Of a DNA stretch of 64,000 nucleotides, positions 1-8,281 are shown piece after piece. This stretch comes from Paenibacillus sp. R14(2021) (lineage in GTDB: Bacteria; Bacillota; Bacilli; Paenibacillales; Paenibacillaceae), in NCBI RefSeq assembly GCF_019431355.1, contig NZ_CP080269.1, positions 5,079,001-5,143,000 of the forward strand, read 5' to 3'. Every line of letters starts with the position of its first letter. Position 1 is the stretch's first letter. A model generated the notes under the pieces. That model did no database searches and had not been told where the DNA came from. It saw only the letters and a program-made list of their open reading frames with translations. Position numbers and translations under genes: made by a program.

Positions 1-882
1 GTCTTGGTCGTTGCGATTGTATTTGCGATCGCATTCTACGTAATTATCCGGTTTCGTCGCCGCCCAGGTGACAAATCGATCCCTGTGCAAGTGGAAGGTA
101 ACCACAAGCTGGAGATTATTTGGACCGTTATACCGATTATCCTTCTGATCATCCTTGGTGTTCCAACCGTTAAGACCGTATTCGGTCTGGCAGAGGATCA
201 CACGAAGGATCCTGATGCCGTGCAAATTAAAGTTACGGCTCACCAATATTGGTGGGAATTCGAATATCCTAACCTGGGTGTTAAGACAGCACAAGAACTG
301 CTGATACCTAACGATGCGATTATTTCCGTGGAAGCGAAGACAGCTGACGTGCTTCACTCCTTCTGGATTCCGTCCTTGGCCGGTAAGATCGATACGAATC
401 CGGGCGGAAACGTTAACATTATGTATTTTAAAGCGCCGAATCCGGGCGTGTACTTAGGTAAGTGCGCGGAGCTCTGCGGACCTTCGCATTCCTTGATGGA
501 TTTCAAAGTTAAAGTTGTAGACCGTGCTTCTTTCGATCGCTGGGTAACGGCAATGAAAAACCCGGTAGCTCTTCCAGAAAATCAAGAAATAGCAGAACTG
601 CTAAACAAACAATGCCTATCCTGCCATGCGATCGGCGACAAAGGCGGACCGGCATTCCCGAACTTGACAGGTATCGGAAGCCGTCAAGCAGTTGCGGGTA
701 TCTTGGTAAACACGGATCAAGCGCAATACAAAAACGAAGGCACGGTTGAAGAGAACTTGAAGCGTTGGATTTCGGACCCTCAAGCGGTTAAACCGGGAAC
801 GCTGATGCCTAAGGTAGATCTGACGAAAGATCAAGTCGATGCCCTCGCGAAATATTTGGCCGGCTTGAAACTACAATATTAA
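1..882 (+). CDS. ctaC: Cytochrome c oxidase subunit II, caa3 type (5' end cut by window)
   Basis: This is the membrane-anchored electron-entry subunit of the caa3 terminal oxidase. It takes electrons through a fused cytochrome c domain and the binuclear CuA centre. The visible part begins inside the first hydrophobic segment and continues into a second one (codons about 35-60). The CuA site reads GKCAELCGPSHSLMDF, giving the two Cys, the Glu, the His and the Met ligands. A C-terminal cytochrome c domain has the haem motif CLSCH near nt 613-627 and an axial Met in TLMPK near nt 802-816. The frame is open to base 1, so the true start lies upstream. ctaD follows at once in the same operon. Confidence 0.96.
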   Translation, partial: VLVVAIVFAIAFYVIIRFRRRPGDKSIPVQVEGNHKLEIIWTVIPIILLIILGVPTVKTVFGLAEDHTKDPDAVQIKVTAHQYWWEFEYPNLGVKTAQELLIPNDAIISVEAKTADVLHSFWIPSLAGKIDTNPGGNVNIMYFKAPNPGVYLGKCAELCGPSHSLMDFKVKVVDRASFDRWVTAMKNPVALPENQEIAELLNKQCLSCHAIGDKGGPAFPNLTGIGSRQAVAGILVNTDQAQYKNEGTVEENLKRWISDPQAVKPGTLMPKVDLTKDQVDALAKYLAGLKLQY

Positions 883-911
883 TTACTGACGGAATGAAGG
901 AGGTACCTACT

Positions 912-2804
912 TTGGCTCATGCACATGCGGTTAAGCGGTACAGCGGTCTGATGGACTGGCTAACGACCGTAGACCATAAAAAAATCGGCATCCTGTATTT
1001 GATCGCGGGCGGTTTTTTCTTCCTAGTCGGCGGATTGGAAGCGCTCCTGATTCGAATCCAACTATGGAAGCCGCTCAATGACTTTGTAGCTGCGCATACG
1101 TATAACGAATTGCTTACGATGCACGGTACAACCATGATCTTCCTTGCGGCCATGCCGATGATATTCGCTTTAATGAACGCGATCGTGCCGCTGCAAATCG
1201 GCGCGCGCGACGTTGCATTCCCGTTCGTTAACGCGATCGGCTTCTGGACCTTCTTCGCGGGCGGCGTTCTCTTGAATGTCAGCTGGTTCGCGGGAGGTGC
1301 CCCGGATGCTGGCTGGACGTCATACGCTCCGCTTGCAACGCCTACTTACAGTGCCGGGCACGGTGTCGACTACTATGTTATCGGTCTTCAAATTGCCGGT
1401 ATAGGAACGTTGGTCGGCGGTATTAACTTCTTGGCTACGATTATCAATATGCGCGCTCCGGGCATGAGCTTCATGCGTATGCCGATGTTTACTTGGACCG
1501 CGTTCATCACTTCCGCATTGATCTTGTTCGCTTTCCCGGCGCTGACGGTAGGCTTGGTGGCGTTGATGTTTGACCGCTTGTTCTCGGCGAATTTCTTCGA
1601 ACCGACGAACGGCGGTAATGCAGTGCTTTGGGAGCATATCTTCTGGATCTTCGGACATCCTGAGGTGTATATCCTGATTCTGCCGTCATTTGGTATCATC
1701 TCCGAGGTCATCAGTGTATTTTCGCGCAAACGCCTTTTCGGGTACAGCTCGATGGTTTTCGCAACTGTGCTGATTGGCTTTCTCGGCTTCATGGTTTGGG
1801 CGCATCACATGTTCACGACAGGGCTTGGGCCGGTTGCGAACGCATTGTTCTCCATTGCGACAATGTTGATCGCCGTGCCGACAGGTATTAAAATTTTCAA
1901 CTGGCTGTTTACGATGTGGGGCGGTTCCATTCGTTTCACTACGGCAAGCTTGTTTGCAATCGGATTCGTTCCGACGTTTGTCATGGGGGGCGTAACTGGC
2001 GTTATGCTTGCTGCAGCTCCAGCTGACTTCCAGTATCACGATTCTTACTTCGTCGTCGCTCACTTTCATTACGTAATTGTCGGCGGTTTGATTCTGGGAC
2101 TTTTTGCAGGCTTGTTCTACTGGTGGCCGAAGATGTTCGGACGGATGTTAAGTGAAGGACTTGGTAAGCTCTGCTTCTGGTTCTTCTTCATTGGTTTCCA
2201 CTTGACGTTCTTCGTACAGCATTTCCTTGGTTTGATGGGGATGCCGCGCCGCGTATGGACGTACCTGGACGGCTTGGGCTTCAACAATCTTAACTTGATC
2301 AGTACAATCGGAGCTATGCTGATGGGACTCGGTACGATCTTCTTCTTGCTGAACGTGCTCATCACTTCGTTCAAACCTCGCAACGCGAGCAACGATCCAT
2401 GGGAAGACGGCCGTACGCTCGAGTGGACGATTCCTTCGCCGGCTCCAGAGTATAACTTTGCACAAACGCCGCTCGTTCGCGGTTATGATGCATATTGGAA
2501 AGAGAAAATGGAAGGCAAGAAGGAAATGCTGCCTGCTGAACCGCTTGGCTCGATTCACATGCCTTCACCTTCGATTTTGCCGCTCATCATGTCAATTGGT
2601 CTTTTCATCGCTGGACTTGGTTTCATGTATGGTAAGGGCGACTACGGCGACGGGTTCAAAGCATTTCTCTTTAACAATCACATCGTTGCAATCCTTGGCC
2701 TTGTGATTACGCTAGCGTGCATGTTCTTGCGTTCTGTTTACGACGATCATGGCTTCCATATCGAACCGGATGAAATTACTGGGGATAAGGGGGTAAAAGC
2801 ATGA
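912..2804 (+). CDS. ctaD: Cytochrome c oxidase subunit I
   Basis: This is the catalytic subunit holding haem a, haem a3 and CuB; it reduces oxygen and pumps protons. It is about 630 residues with many membrane segments. The metal ligands are visible: MHGTTM (haem a His), FGHPEVYI (CuB His and cross-linked Tyr), WAHHMF (CuB His pair) and HFHYVIVGG (haem a3 and haem a His). I place the start at TTG 912, eight bases after a perfect AAGGAGG (897-903). The ATG at 894 sits in front of that site and would put it inside the gene. The gene overlaps ctaE by four bases (ATGA), suggesting coupled translation. Confidence 0.96.
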   Translation: MAHAHAVKRYSGLMDWLTTVDHKKIGILYLIAGGFFFLVGGLEALLIRIQLWKPLNDFVAAHTYNELLTMHGTTMIFLAAMPMIFALMNAIVPLQIGARDVAFPFVNAIGFWTFFAGGVLLNVSWFAGGAPDAGWTSYAPLATPTYSAGHGVDYYVIGLQIAGIGTLVGGINFLATIINMRAPGMSFMRMPMFTWTAFITSALILFAFPALTVGLVALMFDRLFSANFFEPTNGGNAVLWEHIFWIFGHPEVYILILPSFGIISEVISVFSRKRLFGYSSMVFATVLIGFLGFMVWAHHMFTTGLGPVANALFSIATMLIAVPTGIKIFNWLFTMWGGSIRFTTASLFAIGFVPTFVMGGVTGVMLAAAPADFQYHDSYFVVAHFHYVIVGGLILGLFAGLFYWWPKMFGRMLSEGLGKLCFWFFFIGFHLTFFVQHFLGLMGMPRRVWTYLDGLGFNNLNLISTIGAMLMGLGTIFFLLNVLITSFKPRNASNDPWEDGRTLEWTIPSPAPEYNFAQTPLVRGYDAYWKEKMEGKKEMLPAEPLGSIHMPSPSILPLIMSIGLFIAGLGFMYGKGDYGDGFKAFLFNNHIVAILGLVITLACMFLRSVYDDHGFHIEPDEITGDKGVKA

Positions 2805-3421
2805 GCTCACATTCACATGTAGATGGACAGCTTCCACACGAGCCAGAGAAAGCAACACTCGAAGGCCGTAATAAAGTACTTGGCTTCTGGCTTTTCCTTG
2901 GTGCCGAAACCGTCTTGTTCGGATCGCTCTTCTCGGCGTTCCTGGCGCTTCGTCATCAAGTCGGCGACGGTAACCCTACCGCGCAAGATTTGTTCGAGCT
3001 TTCAACGACCGCTTGGGCGACTTTCATTCTCTTGACGTCTTCCTTGACCAGCGTATTTGCGATTCAAGCGATGCATACGAATAAAGTAAAGCCGATGATT
3101 ACATGGTTGATCATCACCGTACTGCTTGGACTTGCGTTCCTTGGTCTTGAGATCGATGAGTTCACGAACTACGTCCATGAAGGCCACAAGTTCTCGACCA
3201 GTGCATTCAGCTCGTCGTTCTACACGCTTGTCGGCTTCCATGGTGCGCACGTATTGTTCGGGGTATTGTGGATCAGTATTCTGATTGGACAAATTTTCAA
3301 AAAGGGTCTGACTGTTGTAACTGCGCCTAAGATATATGTGGCCGGGATTTACTGGCACTTTATCGACGTTGTGTGGGTATTCATCTTCACCGTCGTTTAT
3401 CTGATGGGAAAGGTGGGCTAA
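2801..3421 (+). CDS. ctaE: Cytochrome c oxidase subunit III
   Basis: This is the 206-residue integral membrane subunit III of the haem-copper oxidase, about the length of Bacillus CtaE. It has roughly five hydrophobic segments. The family signature around GFHGAHVLFGVLW and the C-terminal YWHFIDVVWVFIFTVVYL match subunit III. The start ATG overlaps the ctaD stop, and ctaF begins three bases after the stop, so all subunits appear to be made from one transcript. Confidence 0.94.
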   Translation: MSSHSHVDGQLPHEPEKATLEGRNKVLGFWLFLGAETVLFGSLFSAFLALRHQVGDGNPTAQDLFELSTTAWATFILLTSSLTSVFAIQAMHTNKVKPMITWLIITVLLGLAFLGLEIDEFTNYVHEGHKFSTSAFSSSFYTLVGFHGAHVLFGVLWISILIGQIFKKGLTVVTAPKIYVAGIYWHFIDVVWVFIFTVVYLMGKVG

Positions 3422-3424
3422 CGA

Positions 3425-3742
3425 ATGTCCAATCAACATTCCGCTGTCGAAGAGCAGAGCAAGCACCACAAGCATGAAGGACCTAAGAAGCACATCATCG
3501 CGTTCATTTTCTCCATTCTGCTGACCGTTATCGCATTCGCGATGGTTGCAGCCGGAGAAATCAACACAACCTTCATTTACATCTTCCTGGTTGCCATGGC
3601 AATGCTGCAAGTCTTCATTCAAATGGGCTTCTGGATGCACATGAAAGATCGCGGTCACATCTTCCCGATCGTCAGTATCCTGTTTGGCGTCGTTGTCGTA
3701 TTCACGATTGTCATCATGGCCGAATACTGGGCTTGGTGGTAA
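3425..3742 (+). CDS. ctaF: Cytochrome c oxidase subunit IV
   Basis: This is the small 105-residue membrane subunit of the caa3 oxidase. A His/Lys-rich N-terminal tail precedes three hydrophobic helices, with the motif MLQVFIQMGFWMHM between the second and third, as in prokaryotic subunit IV (COX4_pro family). Position directly after ctaE and length agree with Bacillus CtaF. A weak hairpin with a T tract follows and may separate it from ctaG. Confidence 0.92.
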   Translation: MSNQHSAVEEQSKHHKHEGPKKHIIAFIFSILLTVIAFAMVAAGEINTTFIYIFLVAMAMLQVFIQMGFWMHMKDRGHIFPIVSILFGVVVVFTIVIMAEYWAWW

Positions 3743-3760
3743 ATCGAACGTAAATAGCAG

Positions 3761-3790
3761 AGAGGGAGGTCCTAATTGGCCCCCTCTTTT
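3761..3790 (+). terminator. Possible weak terminator or attenuator between ctaF and ctaG
   Basis: AGAGGG (3761-3766) can pair with CCCTCT (3782-3787), followed by a short T run. The stem is short and has mismatches toward the loop, so partial read-through into ctaG is likely. Confidence 0.4.
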
Positions 3791-3827
3791 GTTGTAAGTG
3801 AGCTTTACTGTGGAAAGGGGTACCAAC

Positions 3828-4727
3828 ATGCTCGGATTGCAATATTTCTCCTTTGAAGCGTTGTGGAGCCCATGGTTTTTCTTCTTGATGGCAGCATTAG
3901 TCATATTCTATTTTTACTTGGCTGGACCGTGGAAGGAAAAGCATGCATCCAATGAACCCAAAGTGACCGGATGGCAAAAAATACTGTTCGTATCCGGTAT
4001 GATCATGTTGTACTTGGCGCAAGGCGGGCCGCTTGACCTGCTCGGCCATATGATGTTCACGTTTCATATGGTGGACATGTCTCTCTCGTATTTGATTGTA
4101 CCTCCGCTTGTGCTGCTTGGCATTCCGGCGTACTTGTGGCGGATCGCTTTCCGCGCATCCTTCTGGTCCAAGCTAAGCGGGTTTATGCATCCGATTCTGA
4201 CGCTTGTACTGTTCAATATGCTGTTCTCGATTTATCATGTACCGCTTGTACATGACTACGTTATGACGCATTTTGCTGTGCATCGAATCTACTATTTGGT
4301 ATTGCTTGTCACTTCGTTTATGATGTGGTGGCAGATTGCTTGTCCGGTACCGGAATGGAACCGTCTTACGGATCTTCGCAAGATGGCTTATATATTCGCA
4401 AATGGGATGCTGCTGACCCCTGCTTGCGCGCTCATTATTTTCTCAAGCACCTCGATGTATGCGACATACAGCGATCCGGAAATTTGGGCAAGAGCGATGG
4501 GCTACTGCATAGGTGGAGATTCCGGCTCATTGCTGGCCAAGTTTACGGGCCCGACCTTCTTCAATTTAATGGAGCCTGTGGAAGATCAGCAGCTAGGCGG
4601 TATCGTGATGAAGCTTGTGCAAGAAGTAATGTACGGCTGCATTTTGGCGTATGTCTTCTTCCAATGGTATAAGAAAGAACACAAAGATTCGGAGGATGAG
4701 GTTCCGGATCACGGTGCGCTAAGTTAA
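3828..4727 (+). CDS. ctaG: Cytochrome c oxidase assembly factor CtaG
   Basis: This 299-residue polytopic membrane protein of the CtaG family (caa3-type) is known in Bacillus to be needed for caa3 oxidase formation, probably at copper delivery. About seven hydrophobic segments are visible, with conserved histidines in HMMFTFHMVDMSLSYL. I use ATG 3828, preceded by GGAAAGGGG. A GTG at 3798 would add ten residues with no good ribosome site. The neighbours, ctaF upstream and a DUF420 gene downstream, fit the usual oxidase operon order. Confidence 0.93.
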   Translation: MLGLQYFSFEALWSPWFFFLMAALVIFYFYLAGPWKEKHASNEPKVTGWQKILFVSGMIMLYLAQGGPLDLLGHMMFTFHMVDMSLSYLIVPPLVLLGIPAYLWRIAFRASFWSKLSGFMHPILTLVLFNMLFSIYHVPLVHDYVMTHFAVHRIYYLVLLVTSFMMWWQIACPVPEWNRLTDLRKMAYIFANGMLLTPACALIIFSSTSMYATYSDPEIWARAMGYCIGGDSGSLLAKFTGPTFFNLMEPVEDQQLGGIVMKLVQEVMYGCILAYVFFQWYKKEHKDSEDEVPDHGALS

Positions 4728-4774
4728 GGAAAATTAGGAAAACGACTTTTCTGTAGAAACGGACGGGATGTATC

Positions 4775-5242
4775 TTGTCAATGTACGATGTTTTACCGGC
4801 GATCAGTACTTCGTTTATCGCACTGAGCGCCATTCTAGTAGCTATCGGATGGAACCTTGCGATCAAGAGAAGGCTGGATGCACATAAGAAAGTGATGATT
4901 GCGGGCGCGATCGCAGCACTCTGCTTCTTCATCATCTATGTGTCCCGGACGATCTTCGTCGGCAACACCGATTGGGGCGGCTCCGATGCGCTCAAGCCTT
5001 ACTACCTGACCTTCCTCTTCTTCCATATCGTACTCGCCACAGTCGGTGCAGTATTCGGAATTACGACGCTGACGCTTGCGTTTCGCGAGCGCTTTGCGAA
5101 GCATCGCAAGTGGGGACGCGTCACGTCGGTCATTTGGTTAATAACGGCGATTACAGGCATTATCGTGTATGTCCTGCTTTATCAAATGTATCCGGGCGGT
5201 CACACGAAACCGGTGCTGGATGTACTGTTTGGCAATAAGTAA
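4775..5242 (+). CDS. DUF420 membrane protein (YozB/CtaM-like)
   Basis: This is a 155-residue membrane protein with four hydrophobic segments and family-typical His residues (one in LDAHKKVMIAG, one in FFHIVLA). The DUF420 family includes Bacillus YozB and Staphylococcus CtaM; the latter is needed for an aa3-type oxidase, so a role in oxidase maturation is a reasonable inference here. The start is TTG 4775 or ATG 4781 (two residues apart); the upstream GGACGGGA is a weak ribosome site. A 7-bp tandem repeat runs through the stop codon. Confidence 0.88.
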   Translation: MSMYDVLPAISTSFIALSAILVAIGWNLAIKRRLDAHKKVMIAGAIAALCFFIIYVSRTIFVGNTDWGGSDALKPYYLTFLFFHIVLATVGAVFGITTLTLAFRERFAKHRKWGRVTSVIWLITAITGIIVYVLLYQMYPGGHTKPVLDVLFGNK

Positions 5243-5268
5243 TAAGTAATAAGTAATAAGTAATAAAT
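5234..5268 (+). repeat. 7-bp tandem repeat across the stop codon of the DUF420 gene
   Basis: The unit AATAAGT occurs four times exactly and a fifth time as AATAAAT. The first copy carries the last codons and stop (TAA 5240-5242), and further copies supply extra in-frame stop codons. It is a short slippage-prone repeat, not a CRISPR. Confidence 0.9.
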
Positions 5269-5287
5269 AATCCAAAAAAAACGAGTG

Positions 5288-5325
5288 AAGCGGTAAATCT
5301 CCTTGTGAGGTTTACCGCTTTTTTG
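5288..5325 (+). terminator. Rho-independent terminator of the cta operon
   Basis: A perfect 10-bp stem AAGCGGTAAA (5288-5297) / TTTACCGCTT (5311-5320) is followed by further T residues. Confidence 0.9.
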
Positions 5326-5412
5326 TATGATAATGTTAGTTAGAAACATCTGTTTGTTTTGAACAGTAAGCGTTGACTACGTATGCACAGCAAGAATACA
5401 GGAGTGGAGAAG

Positions 5413-6168
5413 ATGAGCTTGAATGAACGGCAGCAGCAGCTGATGCACATGCTGGGGACCGCCGGCGAAGTGAAGGTGGCCGCTTTGAAAGAAACGTTCG
5501 GCGTGACGGAAATGACGATACGCCGCGATTTGGAGAAGCTGGAGCTGGCGGGTTATGCGAAACGAACATTCGGCGGAGCCATTCTGGCATCGAAGGATAT
5601 TGCGATTGGGGAAAGAACGGGCGTCTTGACGGAGGAGAAGAGCAGAATTGGCAAGGCGGCCGCGGCGCTGGTGCACGAGCAGGATGCTGTCTTCATCGAT
5701 GGGGGTTCGACAACCCTTTACGTAGCGCGTCATTTAAAGCCAGAAATGGGCATAACGGTCGTTACGAACGCGCTCAATATAGCGCTTGAACTGCTCGAGC
5801 GCGGGATTACGACTGTGGTTACCGGAGGAATGGCGCTTGAATCAACCTCGACGCTGGTGGGACCGGCAACGATCGAAGCCATTGGCAAAATGGCATTTGA
5901 CCGTGTGTTCCTAGGGGCGACGGGTCTTACGGCTAGGCATGGCTTCAGCAACTCTAATATGTACGAAGCAGAGGTCAAGCGAATGGCAATTGCCCAGGCG
6001 GCGGAAGTGAATATCGTTGCGGACCATACGAAATACGGCGCAAAGGAATTATTCTCCTTCGCGGGTCTCGGCGGCGTGAACCGGATCATCAGCAATACCA
6101 TGCCGGAGGATGCGCTGCTGCAAGCGTGCAGAGAGTACGGCGTGGAGCTTGTCGTTGCTGAGGAATGA
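5413..6168 (+). CDS. DeoR-family transcriptional regulator
   Basis: This 251-residue repressor has the normal DeoR length. Residues about 6-57 form the winged helix-turn-helix (VAALKETFGVTEMTIRRDL), followed by the DeoR sensor domain with IDGGSTT and the phosphosugar-binding style VTNALNIA. I place the start at ATG 5413 behind GGAGTGGAG rather than the ATG at 5383. It is the first gene of a sugar-catabolic cluster and most likely controls it, with a phosphorylated sugar as inducer (inference from the family). Confidence 0.9.
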   Translation: MSLNERQQQLMHMLGTAGEVKVAALKETFGVTEMTIRRDLEKLELAGYAKRTFGGAILASKDIAIGERTGVLTEEKSRIGKAAAALVHEQDAVFIDGGSTTLYVARHLKPEMGITVVTNALNIALELLERGITTVVTGGMALESTSTLVGPATIEAIGKMAFDRVFLGATGLTARHGFSNSNMYEAEVKRMAIAQAAEVNIVADHTKYGAKELFSFAGLGGVNRIISNTMPEDALLQACREYGVELVVAEE

Positions 6169-6272
6169 GTAACCGTTTCCAATAATAATGTAGACGATCG
6201 ATGCTGCCTAAGTTAAGATGATGTTACAAACGGACATGAATTTGTGGTTGTGAAACAGAGGGGATGGATGGC

Positions 6273-7118
6273 ATGTCGGCTGAGCCGCGACTGAACCGAA
6301 TGTTTAGCGAGCAGGGAAAATGTTTGGATGTTGCCGTGGATCATGGCTTCTTCAACGAATATTCATTCTTGACCGGTATCGAAAATATGAGGCAGGCGGT
6401 CCAAACGATTGCGGAAGCGAATCCGGATTGCATGCAACTAAGCATTGGACAATCCAAATGGCTGCAGTCTGTACCAGGCAAGAGCAAGCCTGGGCTTGTG
6501 CTGCGAACGGACGCGGCGAATATTTACGGCACGGAGCTGCCGCGGTTTCTGTTCAGCGAGGTCATCGACCGCGCAATCGAGAAGGCGGTTGCGCTGGACG
6601 CCGTAGCTGTATGCGTCAACCTGCTGCTGCTGCCGGATCAGCCGGAGCTGCACCATCAATGCGTGCGCAACATATCGCTGCTGAAGAGCGAATGCGAGAG
6701 ATACGGCATGCCGCTGATGGTCGAACCGCTCGTCATGCTGCCGAATGCAGCGAAGGGCGGTTATATGGCGGATGGCGATATCAGCAAAATCATGCCGCTT
6801 GTCAGGCAGGGCGTCGAGCTTGGTGCGGATGTGATTAAGGCCGATCCTTGCGATGATTTGTCGCAGTATCACCGAGTCATTGAAGCGGCTTCCGGCATCC
6901 CGGTGCTCGTTCGCGGAGGCGGAAGGGCCGGTGACGAAGAAATCATGAACCGGACGTCCGAGCTGATGAAGCAAGGAGCATCCGGCATTGTGTACGGCCG
7001 TAATGTGATTCAGCACGCTAATCCGATGGCCATGACGAAGGCGTTGATGGCGATCGTGCATCATGGCGCCACGCCGGAGCAGGCGCTTGACATGCTGCAC
7101 GGCGAGGAGGCGCGTTGA
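6273..7118 (+). CDS. Class I aldolase of the DhnA/LacD/LsrF type
   Basis: This is a 281-residue TIM-barrel aldolase related to DhnA, LsrF and the LacD/YihT group. The N-terminal CLDVAVDHGFF motif (Asp23, His24) and the Schiff-base Lys189 in GADVIKADPCDD are present, as is the phosphate-binding VRGGGRAGDEE. Members cleave phosphorylated ketoses to DHAP and an aldehyde, or process phosphorylated autoinducer-2. The substrate here is unknown, but the kinase and isomerase next door point to a ketose 1-phosphate. ATG 6273 has AGAGGGG nine bases upstream; ATG 6264 overlaps that site. The next gene starts one base after the stop. Confidence 0.85.
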   Translation: MSAEPRLNRMFSEQGKCLDVAVDHGFFNEYSFLTGIENMRQAVQTIAEANPDCMQLSIGQSKWLQSVPGKSKPGLVLRTDAANIYGTELPRFLFSEVIDRAIEKAVALDAVAVCVNLLLLPDQPELHHQCVRNISLLKSECERYGMPLMVEPLVMLPNAAKGGYMADGDISKIMPLVRQGVELGADVIKADPCDDLSQYHRVIEAASGIPVLVRGGGRAGDEEIMNRTSELMKQGASGIVYGRNVIQHANPMAMTKALMAIVHHGATPEQALDMLHGEEAR

Positions 7119-7119
7119 G

Positions 7120-8280
7120 ATGAAGAAGCGAATCATTCGATTCGGCGTCATCGGCTGCGGCTTGATGGGGAAAGAATTCGCCAGCGCGGCGGCAAGATGG
7201 CTGCATCTAGAGGAGGTTGATTTCGAGCCGCGTATCGTGGCGGTGTGTGATGCCAATCCCGCTGCGATGGCGTGGTTCCTGCGTCAAGTGCCGAGTGTTG
7301 TGCGTTCGTACTCCGATTATAGGGAACTGCTGGCGGATGCGGAGGTGGAGGCGGTCTATTGCGCGGTCCCTCATCATATGCATGGTCAGATGTACGTCGA
7401 CATCATTGAGGCAGGCAAGCATCTGCTCGGCGAGAAGCCGTTCGGCATCGACGCGCCTGCCAATTTGCGCATCAACGCGGCGTTAGCGGCTAAGCCGGAC
7501 GTAATTGTCCGCTGCTCGTCGGAATTTCCGTTCTATCCCGGCGCATATCAACTGATAAAATGGGTCAAAGAAGGCAGGTTCGGGCGTATGATTGAAGTAG
7601 AGGCCGGTTTTTGGCACTCTAGTGATCTGGATCCCGCGAAGCCGATTAACTGGAAGCGGCGGATTGCGACGAACGGCGAATACGGCTGCATGGGCGATCT
7701 CGGTATGCACGTCCTGCATGTACCGCTGCGCTTCGGGTGGAAGCCGGACAACGTCAGGGCGCTGCTGAGCAAGATCGTGGCGGAGCGTCCGGACGGCAAT
7801 GGCGGTACGGTCCCGTGCGAAACGTGGGATAATGCGATTATGGCGTGCGAGGTCAGAACGGCAGATCAGCAGTTTCCGATGCTGCTGTCAACGAAGCGGA
7901 TCGCGCCGGGTCATGCCAACACATGGTTCATCCGCATTCAAGGCACGGAAATGTCGGCAGAGTTTTCGACGAAGAACCCAAAGCAGTTATTGTCGCTGGC
8001 CTATGCACCGGGCAGACCGCAGGCATGGCAGACGGTCGATGTACCGTATCAATCCGCTTACGACACGATTACGGGCGGCATCTTCGAGTTCGGCTTTTCC
8101 GATTCGATTCTGCAGATGTGGGCGGCATTTTGCGATGAACTCGCGCACGGTAAGGATGGAATGCTTCAGGCATTCACCTGCGCAACACCGGAGGAAGCAA
8201 GAGGCAGCCACCGCGTCTTCACCGCATCACTGGAATCGCAGCGTACGGGCGCGACCGTGAGCATCGATTGGGGGAATTGA
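7120..8280 (+). CDS. Gfo/Idh/MocA-family NAD(P)-dependent oxidoreductase
   Basis: This 386-residue sugar or polyol dehydrogenase has an N-terminal Rossmann fold (GVIGCGLMG, residues 9-17) and the family motif GEKPFG with Glu105-Lys106-Pro107. The C-terminal Gfo/Idh/MocA domain carries a GDLGMHVLH motif. ATG 7120 has GGCGAGGAGG nine bases upstream, inside the end of the aldolase gene. It lies between aldolase and kinase genes in one operon and probably oxidises the entering sugar or a carbon-chain hydroxyl. The exact substrate cannot be read from sequence. Confidence 0.87.
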   Translation: MKKRIIRFGVIGCGLMGKEFASAAARWLHLEEVDFEPRIVAVCDANPAAMAWFLRQVPSVVRSYSDYRELLADAEVEAVYCAVPHHMHGQMYVDIIEAGKHLLGEKPFGIDAPANLRINAALAAKPDVIVRCSSEFPFYPGAYQLIKWVKEGRFGRMIEVEAGFWHSSDLDPAKPINWKRRIATNGEYGCMGDLGMHVLHVPLRFGWKPDNVRALLSKIVAERPDGNGGTVPCETWDNAIMACEVRTADQQFPMLLSTKRIAPGHANTWFIRIQGTEMSAEFSTKNPKQLLSLAYAPGRPQAWQTVDVPYQSAYDTITGGIFEFGFSDSILQMWAAFCDELAHGKDGMLQAFTCATPEEARGSHRVFTASLESQRTGATVSIDWGN

Positions 8281-8281
8281 C

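Noticed and set aside
3002-3904. Minus-strand open frame of 300 codons across ctaE, ctaF and the start of ctaG
   Set aside because: It crosses three well-supported oxidase genes and the hairpin between them, has no plausible start site and is Asn/Asp/His-rich in a non-protein-like way.
5234-5268. CRISPR-like repeat array
   Set aside because: The units are 7 bp with no spacers; this is a simple tandem repeat.
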